A DNA stretch of 58,639 nucleotides from CAZVFX01 sp964626565. GTDB taxonomy: Bacteria > Myxococcota_A > UBA9042 > CAIXZC01. The notes under the pieces were generated by a model. That model saw only the letters and a list, made by a program, of their open reading frames with translations. It searched no databases and was not told the DNA's origin. Each line of letters opens with the position of its first letter. The stretch's first letter is position 1. Positions 27,601-34,189 of this stretch are shown here, piece after piece. The DNA lies in NCBI GenBank assembly GCA_964626565.1, contig CAZVFX010000031.1, positions 1 to 58,639 of the forward strand, given 5' to 3'. Made by a program: the position numbers and the translations under genes.

Positions 27601-27974
27601 ACCCTGAATTCCAACTCCCCCTCAGACCAGGCTTCAGCCAGTTCAAGTTCAGCGGCCGATACGATCATCTTCTGGGCTACGCCCGAATCATCGGTCTTCC
27701 TGAACGGCTCGTGGACCTTGCCGGACAGTTTCACGAAAGTCCGGAATCCTTGCAGCCCCACCACTTCGAGAGCCTTGTTGAACGAGAGGAACTCCATGAT
27801 CTGGTGGTTCTTGTCTCCCACGCCGACACTACACAGTCCCTGTCCCCGGCTGACGTAGTATACCCACATCGGGATGCCGAACTTGCCCGCGATACCGGGG
27901 AAGAAGTTGGAGAATGGGGTCTTCCAGTTGTAGTCTTCTATTACGAACTTTCCATCGGGCATCAGCTTGTACAT
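24690..27974 (-). CDS. GH94-type glycoside phosphorylase (cellobiose phosphorylase-like)
   Basis: 1094 residues. The N-terminal third is the beta-sandwich domain of glycosyltransferase-36/GH94 proteins (YNWKTPFSNFF near residue 15, YPVPNAPFPALIRRLEIVN). The helical (alpha/alpha)6 barrel follows, with the conserved DKPGWNDSMNGLPG block whose Asp is the expected general acid, and AGWIENESVYTHMEYKYLLG. A C-terminal beta domain ends the protein. GH94 enzymes phosphorolyse beta-glucosides such as cellobiose, laminaribiose or cyclic beta-glucan ends. This long form is often annotated only as a COG3459-type protein, so the substrate is open. The start with AGGAG 7 nt upstream lies 11 nt after the repeat lipoprotein stop. 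Confidence 0.85.
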   Translation of the reverse strand: MYKLMPDGKFVIEDYNWKTPFSNFFPGIAGKFGIPMWVYYVSRGQGLCSVGVGDKNHQIMEFLSFNKALEVVGLQGFRTFVKLSGKVHEPFRKTDDSGVAQKMIVSAAELELAEAWSEGELEFRVLYYPVPNAPFPALIRRLEIVNTGSERKELELLDGLPRILPHGIDLHCVQVIPRHIEGMMHVAEVDGAAVFRLKQTAADSEKVGQIQGGNFYLPQTCRTDGFKAGLVVDPYPVFDEQCIYDFPWGFARRPLPDLLEAPQIKQNRTPCALAAAALTINPGETATLTSVVGFAPTDEKISAAIKLLSDQSWLTDKQAENQDLIDSIQARALTCGGDDRFARYCENTFLDNVVRGGMPVVFPTTRGKSAFYLYSRQNGDLERDYHYFVLEPAYYSQGTGHYRSVCQNRRCDTWFFPEVEDRNIVTFMNLVQTDGFNPLEVTRTTYVVREQDVVNRWLAGVTDASAREQFEALVAGPFSPGEVAVALEDSGMPRAEIETSIGELLRGCDESELGEIWEGFWVDHWFYNLDLIDTYLAVYPEKLEQLLLGNREYYFYDNPDVVLPRDQKYVLVDGRVYRYGAVHRDPEKERRIAARTSDPMRLRTAEGDVYYTNLLVKLLALVTNKAATFDPAGVGLEMEADKPGWNDSMNGLPGIVGSSLCEALELQRALAFLSDSLAALTAGRDREMPVYVELVRFVNELDACLDRYFDSPGPEGRFAYWDQSHTAKEAYREKTKYEVSGTEETVSLARLKQFVDKSARYAGELLAPSNRGLVFNADGVPHTYYVNRVTRYEELTDADGAPRLDGSGRPLVKPLEFVQEPLPSFLEGPAHMLKVHPELSSEVSEAVLRSGIYDHKLQMYKVCESLADAPFEIGRVKAWGAGWIENESVYTHMEYKYLLGLVISGRYREYYRDAATMLMPYLKPEAYGRNPLDNVSFIVSSAFPDETMHGQGLQPRLSGVTAEMIHIWTLLVAGKSPMFLDSEGELRFALRPVLEAAMFTSSSGSRDYWDGEGVKKTLEYPVGSFTFMLFGHTPVTYLNPMGKDTFGEGAATVSAYDISWADGSKLKVEGSSLGGDAAVGVRAGQAARILVVLK

Positions 27975-27985
27975 CTCTTCACTCC

Positions 27986-29929
27986 TTATTGGCACGATAC
28001 TGAATCGATTTTTACGAGATACGCGTGGTCGGATCCATTTCCGTACGACGCAGAGAAACCGCCGGCTACGAAATTGCCGTCCGCGGTAGCCAGGACCTTG
28101 CAGAAAACGTCCTTGCCCGGCCCGCCGAATGAGACCTCCCAGACCTTGTTGCCGTCGCCGTCGGTTCTGATGAGCCAGGCGTCGCCGTTTCCGTAGGTAT
28201 AGGTCTGGCCCGCCAGCAGCAACCCGCCGTCCGGGAGCGCTTTGAGGCCCCGGCCGATGTCACCGTTGTTGCCGCCAAACGCGACGTCCCACAGCAGGTT
28301 GCCGTCGCTGTCGAGGCGCACCAGCAGTGCGTCCCACATGCCCGGGTCTTTGGACTCGGTGGAGCCGTAGACGGCAAAGCCGTCGGGCAGCGCGACGATG
28401 GCCCGGCCGTCGTCTTCCAGTTCCCCCCCAAAGGTGGTGGCCCAGAGTTGCTCACCTGATGAATCGTAGCGCGCGGCGAGGAGGTCCCAGCCGTTGGCCC
28501 CGGTCATCTTTCTCCCTGCAATCGCAAAGCCGCCATCGGCCAGGGGAACGATGTCGAACGCTTCATCACCATCACCGGAACCGGCGACGTTCTCCCAGGT
28601 CTTTTCGCCCTGGTCATCGGTCTTCACCAACCATAGTTGCTGCATGCTCTCTTCGCTGGCGTGGGTTATGGCCGCGATGAGGAAGCCCTGACCCGGCACA
28701 TAAGCCAACGCCCGGGCCGTCTCGGTTTGCAGGGTGCCGTAGTTCTTCTCCCACAACTTGTTGCCGTCCATATCGGTGCGAACGAGCCAGAGGTCGGAGA
28801 GCCCTTCGCCAAAGGAGCTGGTGCCGCCGGCAAAGGCAAAGCCGCCATCAGGCATGGTCACCACGCCCCCCGCACTGTCCGATTCGGAGCCACCGTAGGT
28901 TTGCTCCCAGACCAGCGCTCCGTCGTCGTCGTACTTGAGCAGCCAAGCATCTCCATGGCCGGCGCCGTAGGAGTTCACCTGTCCTGCCAGCAGGTAACCG
29001 CCGTCAGGAGTGGCCGTAAGCGCGAAGATTCTGTCCATTTCGTCGCCGCCGGCAACCGCGTCCCACAACAAAGTGGGGGTTTCAGCGCAGTGACACTCAC
29101 CGCCCAGGCACTGGTTGCCCTCCATGCAGATTGCGCAGAAGCCTGCACAGGAGTCCGGCTCGCACTGCTCGCCAACGCAGGTTGGCAGGCAACTGGGGCA
29201 CTGGCCCTCTTCACAGCCGTGGGGGCAGTCGGCAGCCACCTCCTCCATGACCCCGCAGGAGTCAAACCAGCATAGCTGGGCTTCGCCGCAGCAATCCGCG
29301 TGGTGGTGCGATTGGCAGACGCACTGAAAGTCGATACACTCCTGCAGTTCTCCACATTCGCCGCAATAGCCCAGACAGCCGTCGCCGCCGCACTCCTTGT
29401 CCTCGCACGCGGGCTGGCATACGCAGATCCCTTCGACGCACTCGTGCTGCTGTTTTGTACACACCCCGCAGGGGCCGCCGCAGCCGTCCGAACCGCACTC
29501 CTTGCCCTCGCAACTGGGGGTGCACACCTCCGGTTCGTCCACGAGGTCTGTCCCCGCATCCGGGAGGTCTGTCCCCCCATCCATAAGGTCTGTCCCCGCG
29601 TCATGGAGGTCTATCCCCACATCCCAAAGGTCTGTCCCCCCGTCTGCGAGGTCTGTCCCCGCGTCGGCGAGGTCTGTCCCTGAGTCGGTGAGGTCTGTCC
29701 CCCTGTCCCGGAGGTCTGTCCCTGAGTCGGTGAGGTCTGCTTTCTGCCGGGCGTCGGGCAATTCGGGGCGAGGTCTGTCCCCGTTTCCGCACGTCATCAC
29801 GAGTAGCGAGAGGCATAGGGTCGCCAGATGGTAATGACGGCCGAAGCGGTGTGGCGCAGGCCCAGAGTTTATCTTGCGCAAAGTCGAAGGGCTCGCTCTC
29901 CGGGTACGGTGGTGTCCGCGCATGATCAT
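27986..29929 (-). CDS. Cys-rich lipoprotein with GTDL stalk and WxxxxGG repeat head
   Basis: 647 residues. A long basic n-region precedes a lipoprotein signal (LATLCLSLLVMTC, Cys near 47). Nine GTDLxDx heptads form a stalk (~65-130). Four Cys-rich modules follow (CEGKECGSDGCGGPCGVC and relatives, ~135-300). The head (~305-647) has seven or so repeats of the type DGGYLLAGQ...DAWLLKYDDDG...WEQTYGG, a beta-propeller-like surface repeat. ATG 29929 overlaps the methyltransferase stop (ATGA); ATG 29923 is the alternative. Ligand unknown. It shares the Cys module with the LVIVD protein and the heptad unit with the esterase. Confidence 0.88.
   Translation of the reverse strand: MIMRGHHRTRRASPSTLRKINSGPAPHRFGRHYHLATLCLSLLVMTCGNGDRPRPELPDARQKADLTDSGTDLRDRGTDLTDSGTDLADAGTDLADGGTDLWDVGIDLHDAGTDLMDGGTDLPDAGTDLVDEPEVCTPSCEGKECGSDGCGGPCGVCTKQQHECVEGICVCQPACEDKECGGDGCLGYCGECGELQECIDFQCVCQSHHHADCCGEAQLCWFDSCGVMEEVAADCPHGCEEGQCPSCLPTCVGEQCEPDSCAGFCAICMEGNQCLGGECHCAETPTLLWDAVAGGDEMDRIFALTATPDGGYLLAGQVNSYGAGHGDAWLLKYDDDGALVWEQTYGGSESDSAGGVVTMPDGGFAFAGGTSSFGEGLSDLWLVRTDMDGNKLWEKNYGTLQTETARALAYVPGQGFLIAAITHASEESMQQLWLVKTDDQGEKTWENVAGSGDGDEAFDIVPLADGGFAIAGRKMTGANGWDLLAARYDSSGEQLWATTFGGELEDDGRAIVALPDGFAVYGSTESKDPGMWDALLVRLDSDGNLLWDVAFGGNNGDIGRGLKALPDGGLLLAGQTYTYGNGDAWLIRTDGDGNKVWEVSFGGPGKDVFCKVLATADGNFVAGGFSASYGNGSDHAYLVKIDSVSCQ
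29543..29752 (-). repeat. 21-bp tandem repeat array, 9 full copies plus one degenerate
   Basis: GAGGTCTGTCCC (plus strand) recurs every 21 nt from 29543 to 29711, with a decayed copy at 29732. Read on the minus strand each unit is GGGACAGACCTC and encodes G[T/I]DLxDx. A further copy at 29770-29782 is out of phase by 4 nt and is read as NGDRPRP directly after the lipobox. Confidence 0.9.
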
Positions 29930-30657
29930 CCCTGCTTGGCTGCAACGGCAACCAGGGAGATGCCGAAAGGCAGCGGCAGGCGGGGGATCAGAGCCGCTTC
30001 GAGGTTGAGCAGCCCTCGCAGGGTCGCGTTTACCGGGGCCGGGGGTAGCCAAAGGTCGCTTTGCGCCGCGGTTTTTTGCGGGAGCAGTTTGCGCACGCCC
30101 CGATAGGCGAAGATAGGGAGTGCGAGGGTGGTATTGGAATAGGAGGTTCGCAGAGTGGCCAGGCCCGCACCTGCCACCAGCGTGGTGAACTGTCTTTTCG
30201 AGTAGCGCCGCACATGGCCCAGCGCCTGATCATGGGGCGAAAACAGCCACTGGTGAGCAGGCACGGAGAGCACTGCTACACCATCGGGCTTCAGTACCCG
30301 ACGGATTTCAGCCATGGCGCCCGCGTCGTCATCCAGGTGCTCAAGGACGTCCAACGCGGTGACCACGTCGAAAGAGCCGTCGGCGAATGGGAGTGCGCAT
30401 GCATCACCCCGGGTCACAGGCGAGTCACCTTTGTCCGGTGCGGCCAGCACTGCGTCCGGGGAGGCGTCCAGCCCTACGGAGCGGTAGTCGGCTGATACCA
30501 GTGACAGGGTGTAGCCGGAGCCGCATCCGACGTCGAGCAGGCGTCCTCCCCGGGGTGCGAACCGGGCGAGCAGGCGCACCACTATCCGCCGCGTTCCCCG
30601 GAACCACCAGTGGCGGTTCTCGAAGTACGCCATGCGCTCTATCTCGGACCTGTTCAT
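29926..30657 (-). CDS. Class I SAM-dependent methyltransferase
   Basis: 243 residues. Motif I is LLDVGCGSGYT, the ribose-binding acid is in VGLDASPD, and the motif IV region is SFDVVTALDVLEHLDDD, followed by VLKPDGVAVLSVPA. The N-terminal HWWFRGTRRIV and GHVRRYSKRQF are typical of methyltransferases found near surface polysaccharide and glycolipid genes. The C-terminal hydrophobic stretch may bind a lipid-linked substrate. Substrate unknown. It is cotranscribed between PilZ and the repeat lipoprotein, and its stop overlaps the latter's start. Confidence 0.9.
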   Translation of the reverse strand: MNRSEIERMAYFENRHWWFRGTRRIVVRLLARFAPRGGRLLDVGCGSGYTLSLVSADYRSVGLDASPDAVLAAPDKGDSPVTRGDACALPFADGSFDVVTALDVLEHLDDDAGAMAEIRRVLKPDGVAVLSVPAHQWLFSPHDQALGHVRRYSKRQFTTLVAGAGLATLRTSYSNTTLALPIFAYRGVRKLLPQKTAAQSDLWLPPAPVNATLRGLLNLEAALIPRLPLPFGISLVAVAAKQG

Positions 30658-30682
30658 GTGATGTTCTGGAAAGCCCGGCGGC

Positions 30683-31018
30683 TCACGACCCGTGCCAGTT
30701 CGCCTTGGCCTGGATGTAGCGCCTCAGGACCTCCTTTTCGGATTCCTGGAGGCCGAGAAATTTGATTCCCATGTCTTTGGGGTCCTCGTGGGTGGCCCAC
30801 ACCACTTCTCCCTCCACCTCGATGGTCTCGTTGAGATCGGGGAAGTTTATGGTGATGAAAACCTTGGTGCCCATATCTTCAACCGTCGGGGCGCGAATGC
30901 TGAGTCCGCCGAGGCTGATGTTTTCGATCTTATGGAACAGGAGGACCTCGGAACCGGTGTAGTCCACCAGAGCGTCGGTTTCCAGCCTGACGTGTTTCCG
31001 TTTTTGGTCGCTGCTCAT
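30683..31018 (-). CDS. PilZ-domain protein (Myxococcus TIGR02266 type)
   Basis: 111 residues, a single PilZ-like domain. The RxxxR-like N-terminal motif is KRKHVRLETDALV, and the second motif is NISLGGLSIRAP, followed by EGEVVW and GIKFLGL. The canonical c-di-GMP site is RxxxR plus D/NxSxxG, and NISLGG fits. It matches the short paralogous family numerous in myxobacteria. ATG 31018 has GAGGAG 7 nt upstream; longer upstream starts lack a site. As first gene of a four-gene unit with a methyltransferase, surface lipoprotein and GH94 enzyme, it may link that unit to c-di-GMP. Confidence 0.88.
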   Translation of the reverse strand: MSSDQKRKHVRLETDALVDYTGSEVLLFHKIENISLGGLSIRAPTVEDMGTKVFITINFPDLNETIEVEGEVVWATHEDPKDMGIKFLGLQESEKEVLRRYIQAKANWHGS

Positions 31019-31106
31019 GTCTCTCCTCACGGGGGCCGTATTCCACCCATGACCGTACCACACGCGCCAGCGGGTGTAAAGAGTCAAGCGAACCGGAATC
31101 CCGGGC

Positions 31107-31135
31107 TTGCTGCGGACGACGAAACGGGGTATCTT
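31107..31135 (+). promoter_or_regulatory. Promoter of the HEAT lipoprotein gene
   Basis: TTGCTG (31107-31112), a 17-nt spacer and TATCTT (31130-31135) lie 25 nt before the ATG at 31161. Confidence 0.55.
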
Positions 31136-31160
31136 GCTCTGGTCCTGAGAGAGGGAAGTC

Positions 31161-31973
31161 ATGCGTAGAAGAGGGGGCCCCATACTAGCAATCGCGTTGT
31201 TTGCCGCGGCGTGTTCCGGGCCTGCCGGAGGGAAGGGGACGGGGCAGAGTGCGGTCGAGGTGGTGGACGCGTTTTTTGATGACGACCTTCGCCAGTGCAC
31301 GAAGGACGCCGATTGCCTCACCGGTTTTTGCGATATGACTCCGGTGTTCACCATTTCCACTTCCGGCGGTTATTGCATGGGGTTTCCCAACGCCTTCGAC
31401 AGGTGGCAGCGGGTGTGGCTGGCGGAACGTCTCGCCGAGCGGGCGAGAGCCGATGAGGCGGTCCACGACGTTTTGCTCAAGCGGTTGGAAGAGGAGAAGG
31501 AATACGTGTTGCGGCCGGCGGAGAAGGAGGTAGTGATTCTGCTGCTGGCCGAGGTCGCTTCCCAACCCGCACACGAGCGCTTGAAAGAGCTTTACAAGCA
31601 AGAGGAAGGCGGCCCGAAACGGCTGGCCGGTCTGAAGCTGGCCGTGGCCGGCTTCGAAGAGGCCTCCGGCGAGGTAGTTGAGGCCGCACTTTCGTCGGTG
31701 GTGAGAGTGCGGATGCACGCGGCGGCAGCCGCCGGCGGGCTGTGCAACGCCGAATCTTTCGGCGTGCTCAAGGAGCTGGCATCCGACAGCCACTACCAGG
31801 TGCGGCAATCGGCCGCCTCGGCCCTAGCCGCCTGCGGCGGCCCCGAGGCCCGCGCCACCCTCGAGAAGCTGGCCGAGGAAAATCGGGAGACCTACAACTC
31901 CCGGCCGGGGGACCGATTCGTGTTTGAATCGGCCTTGATTCGCTTGTCTTCCAGATCTCCAAAATCCGAATAA
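31161..31973 (+). CDS. HEAT-repeat lipoprotein
   Basis: 270 residues. The lipoprotein signal is short (ILAIALFAAAC). An N-terminal Cys-rich piece (CTKDADCLTGFCDMT ... YCMG) resembles the first module of other surface lipoproteins here. The remainder is helical with HEAT-like pairs (VRVRMHAAAAAGGLCNAES, YQVRQSAASALAACGGPEAR), a scaffold for protein binding. The last codons and stop lie inside a ~40-nt sequence repeated at 34096-34134. Function unknown. It is convergent with the pilin-head gene downstream. Confidence 0.85.
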   Translation: MRRRGGPILAIALFAAACSGPAGGKGTGQSAVEVVDAFFDDDLRQCTKDADCLTGFCDMTPVFTISTSGGYCMGFPNAFDRWQRVWLAERLAERARADEAVHDVLLKRLEEEKEYVLRPAEKEVVILLLAEVASQPAHERLKELYKQEEGGPKRLAGLKLAVAGFEEASGEVVEAALSSVVRVRMHAAAAAGGLCNAESFGVLKELASDSHYQVRQSAASALAACGGPEARATLEKLAEENRETYNSRPGDRFVFESALIRLSSRSPKSE

Positions 31974-31995
31974 GGCCCCGCAGGGCACGCATGCC
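31956..31995. repeat. Direct repeat copy 1 (3' flank of first pilin-head gene)
   Basis: About 36 of 39 bases match 34096-34134. The core AATCCGAAYAAGGCCCCGCA continues as GGGCACGCATGCC. It covers the last codons and stop of the HEAT gene. GCCCCGCAGGGC inside it can form a small hairpin. Confidence 0.8.
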
Positions 31996-32011
31996 ACTAG
32001 CCCCGGCGATA

Positions 32012-34009
32012 TTAATCGAAGAGGTTCTCGATGTTGTAGCCTTCCAGCCACTGGATGGTGCAGTCGCCTGGAGCGGTTTGACCTAGGATGCCGAAGCGTT
32101 CGATTCTGCTGTAGGATGCGTTGCAGTTGAGGTCTCCGGAAGCCGTCACGGTAAGCAAGGTTTTGCCGTCAGGTAGCACTCTAGCAGCCACCCGGTACAG
32201 GTAGAAATGCTCTGTAGAAATGCTGAAGCCTATCGTTCGCCAGAACTTGTGGTCCCAGGACACCAACTCAGGATCGCAGGAACCGTCGTTGTTTGCGTCA
32301 GGCCCGCCATTTCTGCCGCAACAAGTTCCTCGTTCCGGCGTGAGGGGAGGGTATGGCGGCAGTCTGCAATTGGCGAGGTAGTGGGTGGAGATGCCGTCCG
32401 CAATGCGCTGCAGGTTGCCTATGGGCTCGGCAAACAGGAACTTGAAAGTCTCTCGAGTTTGGAGGGTGTCCGCGTCGCAAGCGATGGTCCAGGGGAGGTC
32501 GGACCAGCCCATGCTTTGGCTGAAACCAGCGGGGATGCCGACTGCTGCGGGGGGAACCTGTGTCTGAGATTCGTAGAACGGGAACCACTCGACGAACCAG
32601 TTCCGGGAGAGCTTGCAACTGCCGTCTTCCTCTGTCAACTCGCCCAGAATGATGAAGCGGTCGAACTGCTTGTCGCAGTTGGCGTCATGCCTGGCCTCGA
32701 ACATGATGGTAGCAGAGCCGTTGGTCAGCCGCTTTTCGGAGGTCGCAACCAACGCCGAGAACTGGCCGTGTCGACGGAAGCCGAGGTTCATCCAGACCGG
32801 CTCACTGTAGAGGTCGGGACAACTGTCGCACAGGTCATCCCCATCGGTGTCTGGGCCGCCGAACCGATTGCAGCAGGTGCCCTCCACCGGCGTGATCCCC
32901 TGGGAGAGAGGGAGGTAGCTGGGAAATGCGTCGGGGTATCTCTCAATAACAGTTCTCGTCTCCTCTGGAACCAGGCATTTGGGCGCGCCGGCTTGGGCCC
33001 TTGGGATGGCGAAGTACCGTCTTGCCCCCCGGTACATTCTGAGGAGCCAATGAACCGGCTCGTAAAAGCGGTTCGGATATTGGTCTCGAAACGAAATGTG
33101 GAAGGGAGTTGTGGGGGCATCGGTGTTTATCGGATAGATCTTTCTGAGTTCCCGGTATGCTTTGCCCAGTTTAGGCGGCGTCTTGGTGCACCAGGCAAGT
33201 CCCAGGCATGGGTCTAAGGAACGGAGGTCACTCCCACCTGCCTCTGAGACGTACAACAATTCGGTAGGGACCCTCAGTTGATTGGGTGTGTGTACGTAGT
33301 ACCTTTCCGCCGCCCTGGTGCTGTAGCCTCCTTTGAGAACGAACGTTCCCGGCTTTCCATCGCAGTCGAGATCACCGACCGCTCTGATTTCGAAGAGGTC
33401 TCCGCCCGGAGTCCCGTCGCCGTTTTCATGAAAGGAGTAGGTGTAGCGATGGCTCTTCTCCGGCCGAAAATCCAGGAACCGCCATGTCGGCTGATTCCAG
33501 ACTTCGTCGTCCACCTCGCAGTGGTCAGGCGCGACGGTGGAGGCCTTCAGTCCGCGACCCTCGCTGCAACAGGAATCCAGGGGCCCCGGCTTGGACCGGA
33601 GCGGGTAGATCTTACCGAAGTTCAGAGGCGGTGGCTTGAACTTACCGTCGTCTTTGCTGAAAAGCCACCAGGTGGAGTAGTAGGCCTGCGCTCCACGGTA
33701 GATGCGTTGCATGTTCTCCAACGGTTCCAGGCAGTCCTGATTGACCTTGATCTTGCACGCCGCCGTGGAGGGGTCCAGCACGGCCAGAGTGCACGGATTC
33801 GCATCGTCAGGGCAGCCCACAGCGTTACACCAGCCCTCTTCGGAGCAGTCGTAGCAGAATCCGTCCCGGCACTCCGTCCCTTGTCCGCACGGGTTGTCCG
33901 TGCCGCAACGGACGTCAGGCTTCCCGGCTCTCGTCACCTTGCCGGCGCGGCCTGCCGTGAGCGCACCGACGGCCGAGCAGAGCAACAAGGTCAGGAGCCA
34001 TTGCCTCAT
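32012..34009 (-). CDS. Exported protein with three pilin-head-like domains (paralog A)
   Basis: 665 residues with a signal peptide (LLTLLLCSAVGALTAG) but no good lipobox. A Cys module (CGTDNPCGQGTECRDGFCYDC) leads into three tandem copies (~98-240, ~300-460, ~510-665) of one domain. Each starts with a helix (IYRGAQAYYSTWW, MYRGARRYFAIPR, IADGISTHYLANC), then a FPSYLPLSQGITPVEGTCC-type block with GGPDxDxDxxCD, then W..LGF...Y.Y strands and a GDLDCDGKPGTF-type end. This is the layout I know from the globular part of deltaproteobacterial pilin-like proteins (YxYSF, GDLDCDG). The prepilin cleavage motif and hydrophobic helix are absent. ATG 34009 has GGAGG 7 nt upstream. A close paralog lies immediately upstream. 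Confidence 0.82.
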   Translation of the reverse strand: MRQWLLTLLLCSAVGALTAGRAGKVTRAGKPDVRCGTDNPCGQGTECRDGFCYDCSEEGWCNAVGCPDDANPCTLAVLDPSTAACKIKVNQDCLEPLENMQRIYRGAQAYYSTWWLFSKDDGKFKPPPLNFGKIYPLRSKPGPLDSCCSEGRGLKASTVAPDHCEVDDEVWNQPTWRFLDFRPEKSHRYTYSFHENGDGTPGGDLFEIRAVGDLDCDGKPGTFVLKGGYSTRAAERYYVHTPNQLRVPTELLYVSEAGGSDLRSLDPCLGLAWCTKTPPKLGKAYRELRKIYPINTDAPTTPFHISFRDQYPNRFYEPVHWLLRMYRGARRYFAIPRAQAGAPKCLVPEETRTVIERYPDAFPSYLPLSQGITPVEGTCCNRFGGPDTDGDDLCDSCPDLYSEPVWMNLGFRRHGQFSALVATSEKRLTNGSATIMFEARHDANCDKQFDRFIILGELTEEDGSCKLSRNWFVEWFPFYESQTQVPPAAVGIPAGFSQSMGWSDLPWTIACDADTLQTRETFKFLFAEPIGNLQRIADGISTHYLANCRLPPYPPLTPERGTCCGRNGGPDANNDGSCDPELVSWDHKFWRTIGFSISTEHFYLYRVAARVLPDGKTLLTVTASGDLNCNASYSRIERFGILGQTAPGDCTIQWLEGYNIENLFD

Positions 34010-34040
34010 ATAGTTCCTCCACTAGCGGCAATATCTAGGG

Positions 34041-34059
34041 CTGGTTTCAGTTTAGCAAA
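34041..34059 (-). promoter_or_regulatory. Conserved upstream element of pilin-head gene A
   Basis: Minus-strand TTTGCTAAACTGAAACCAG, identical to the element before paralog B (36342-36360). TTGCTA is a plausible -35, with GATATT 17 nt downstream in this copy. Confidence 0.55.
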
Positions 34060-34095
34060 CAGCGATTGCCGGTGCAACGTGGTCATTCTCGAAAA

Positions 34096-34134
34096 CTCCA
34101 CAATCCGAACAAGGCCCCGCAGGGCACGCATGCC
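34096..34134. repeat. Direct repeat copy 2 (3' flank of second pilin-head gene)
   Basis: Copy of 31956-31995 lying beyond the stop of paralog B. The stop codon of the HEAT gene is changed here (TAA to CAA), and no coding use is apparent. It supports a gene-plus-flank tandem duplication. Confidence 0.8.
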
Positions 34135-34189
34135 TATCGGCCCTTGCTCCTTTGGAGCTGCTCGGTGGATTTGGGTATCTACGGCGAAA

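Noticed and set aside
26403..28196. Plus-strand frame of 597 codons opposite the GH94 gene
   Set aside because: Shadow of high-GC codon bias; the minus-strand protein has clear GH94 blocks.
29543..29752. CRISPR array
   Set aside because: 21-bp units are contiguous with no spacers, and they encode heptads in a lipoprotein.
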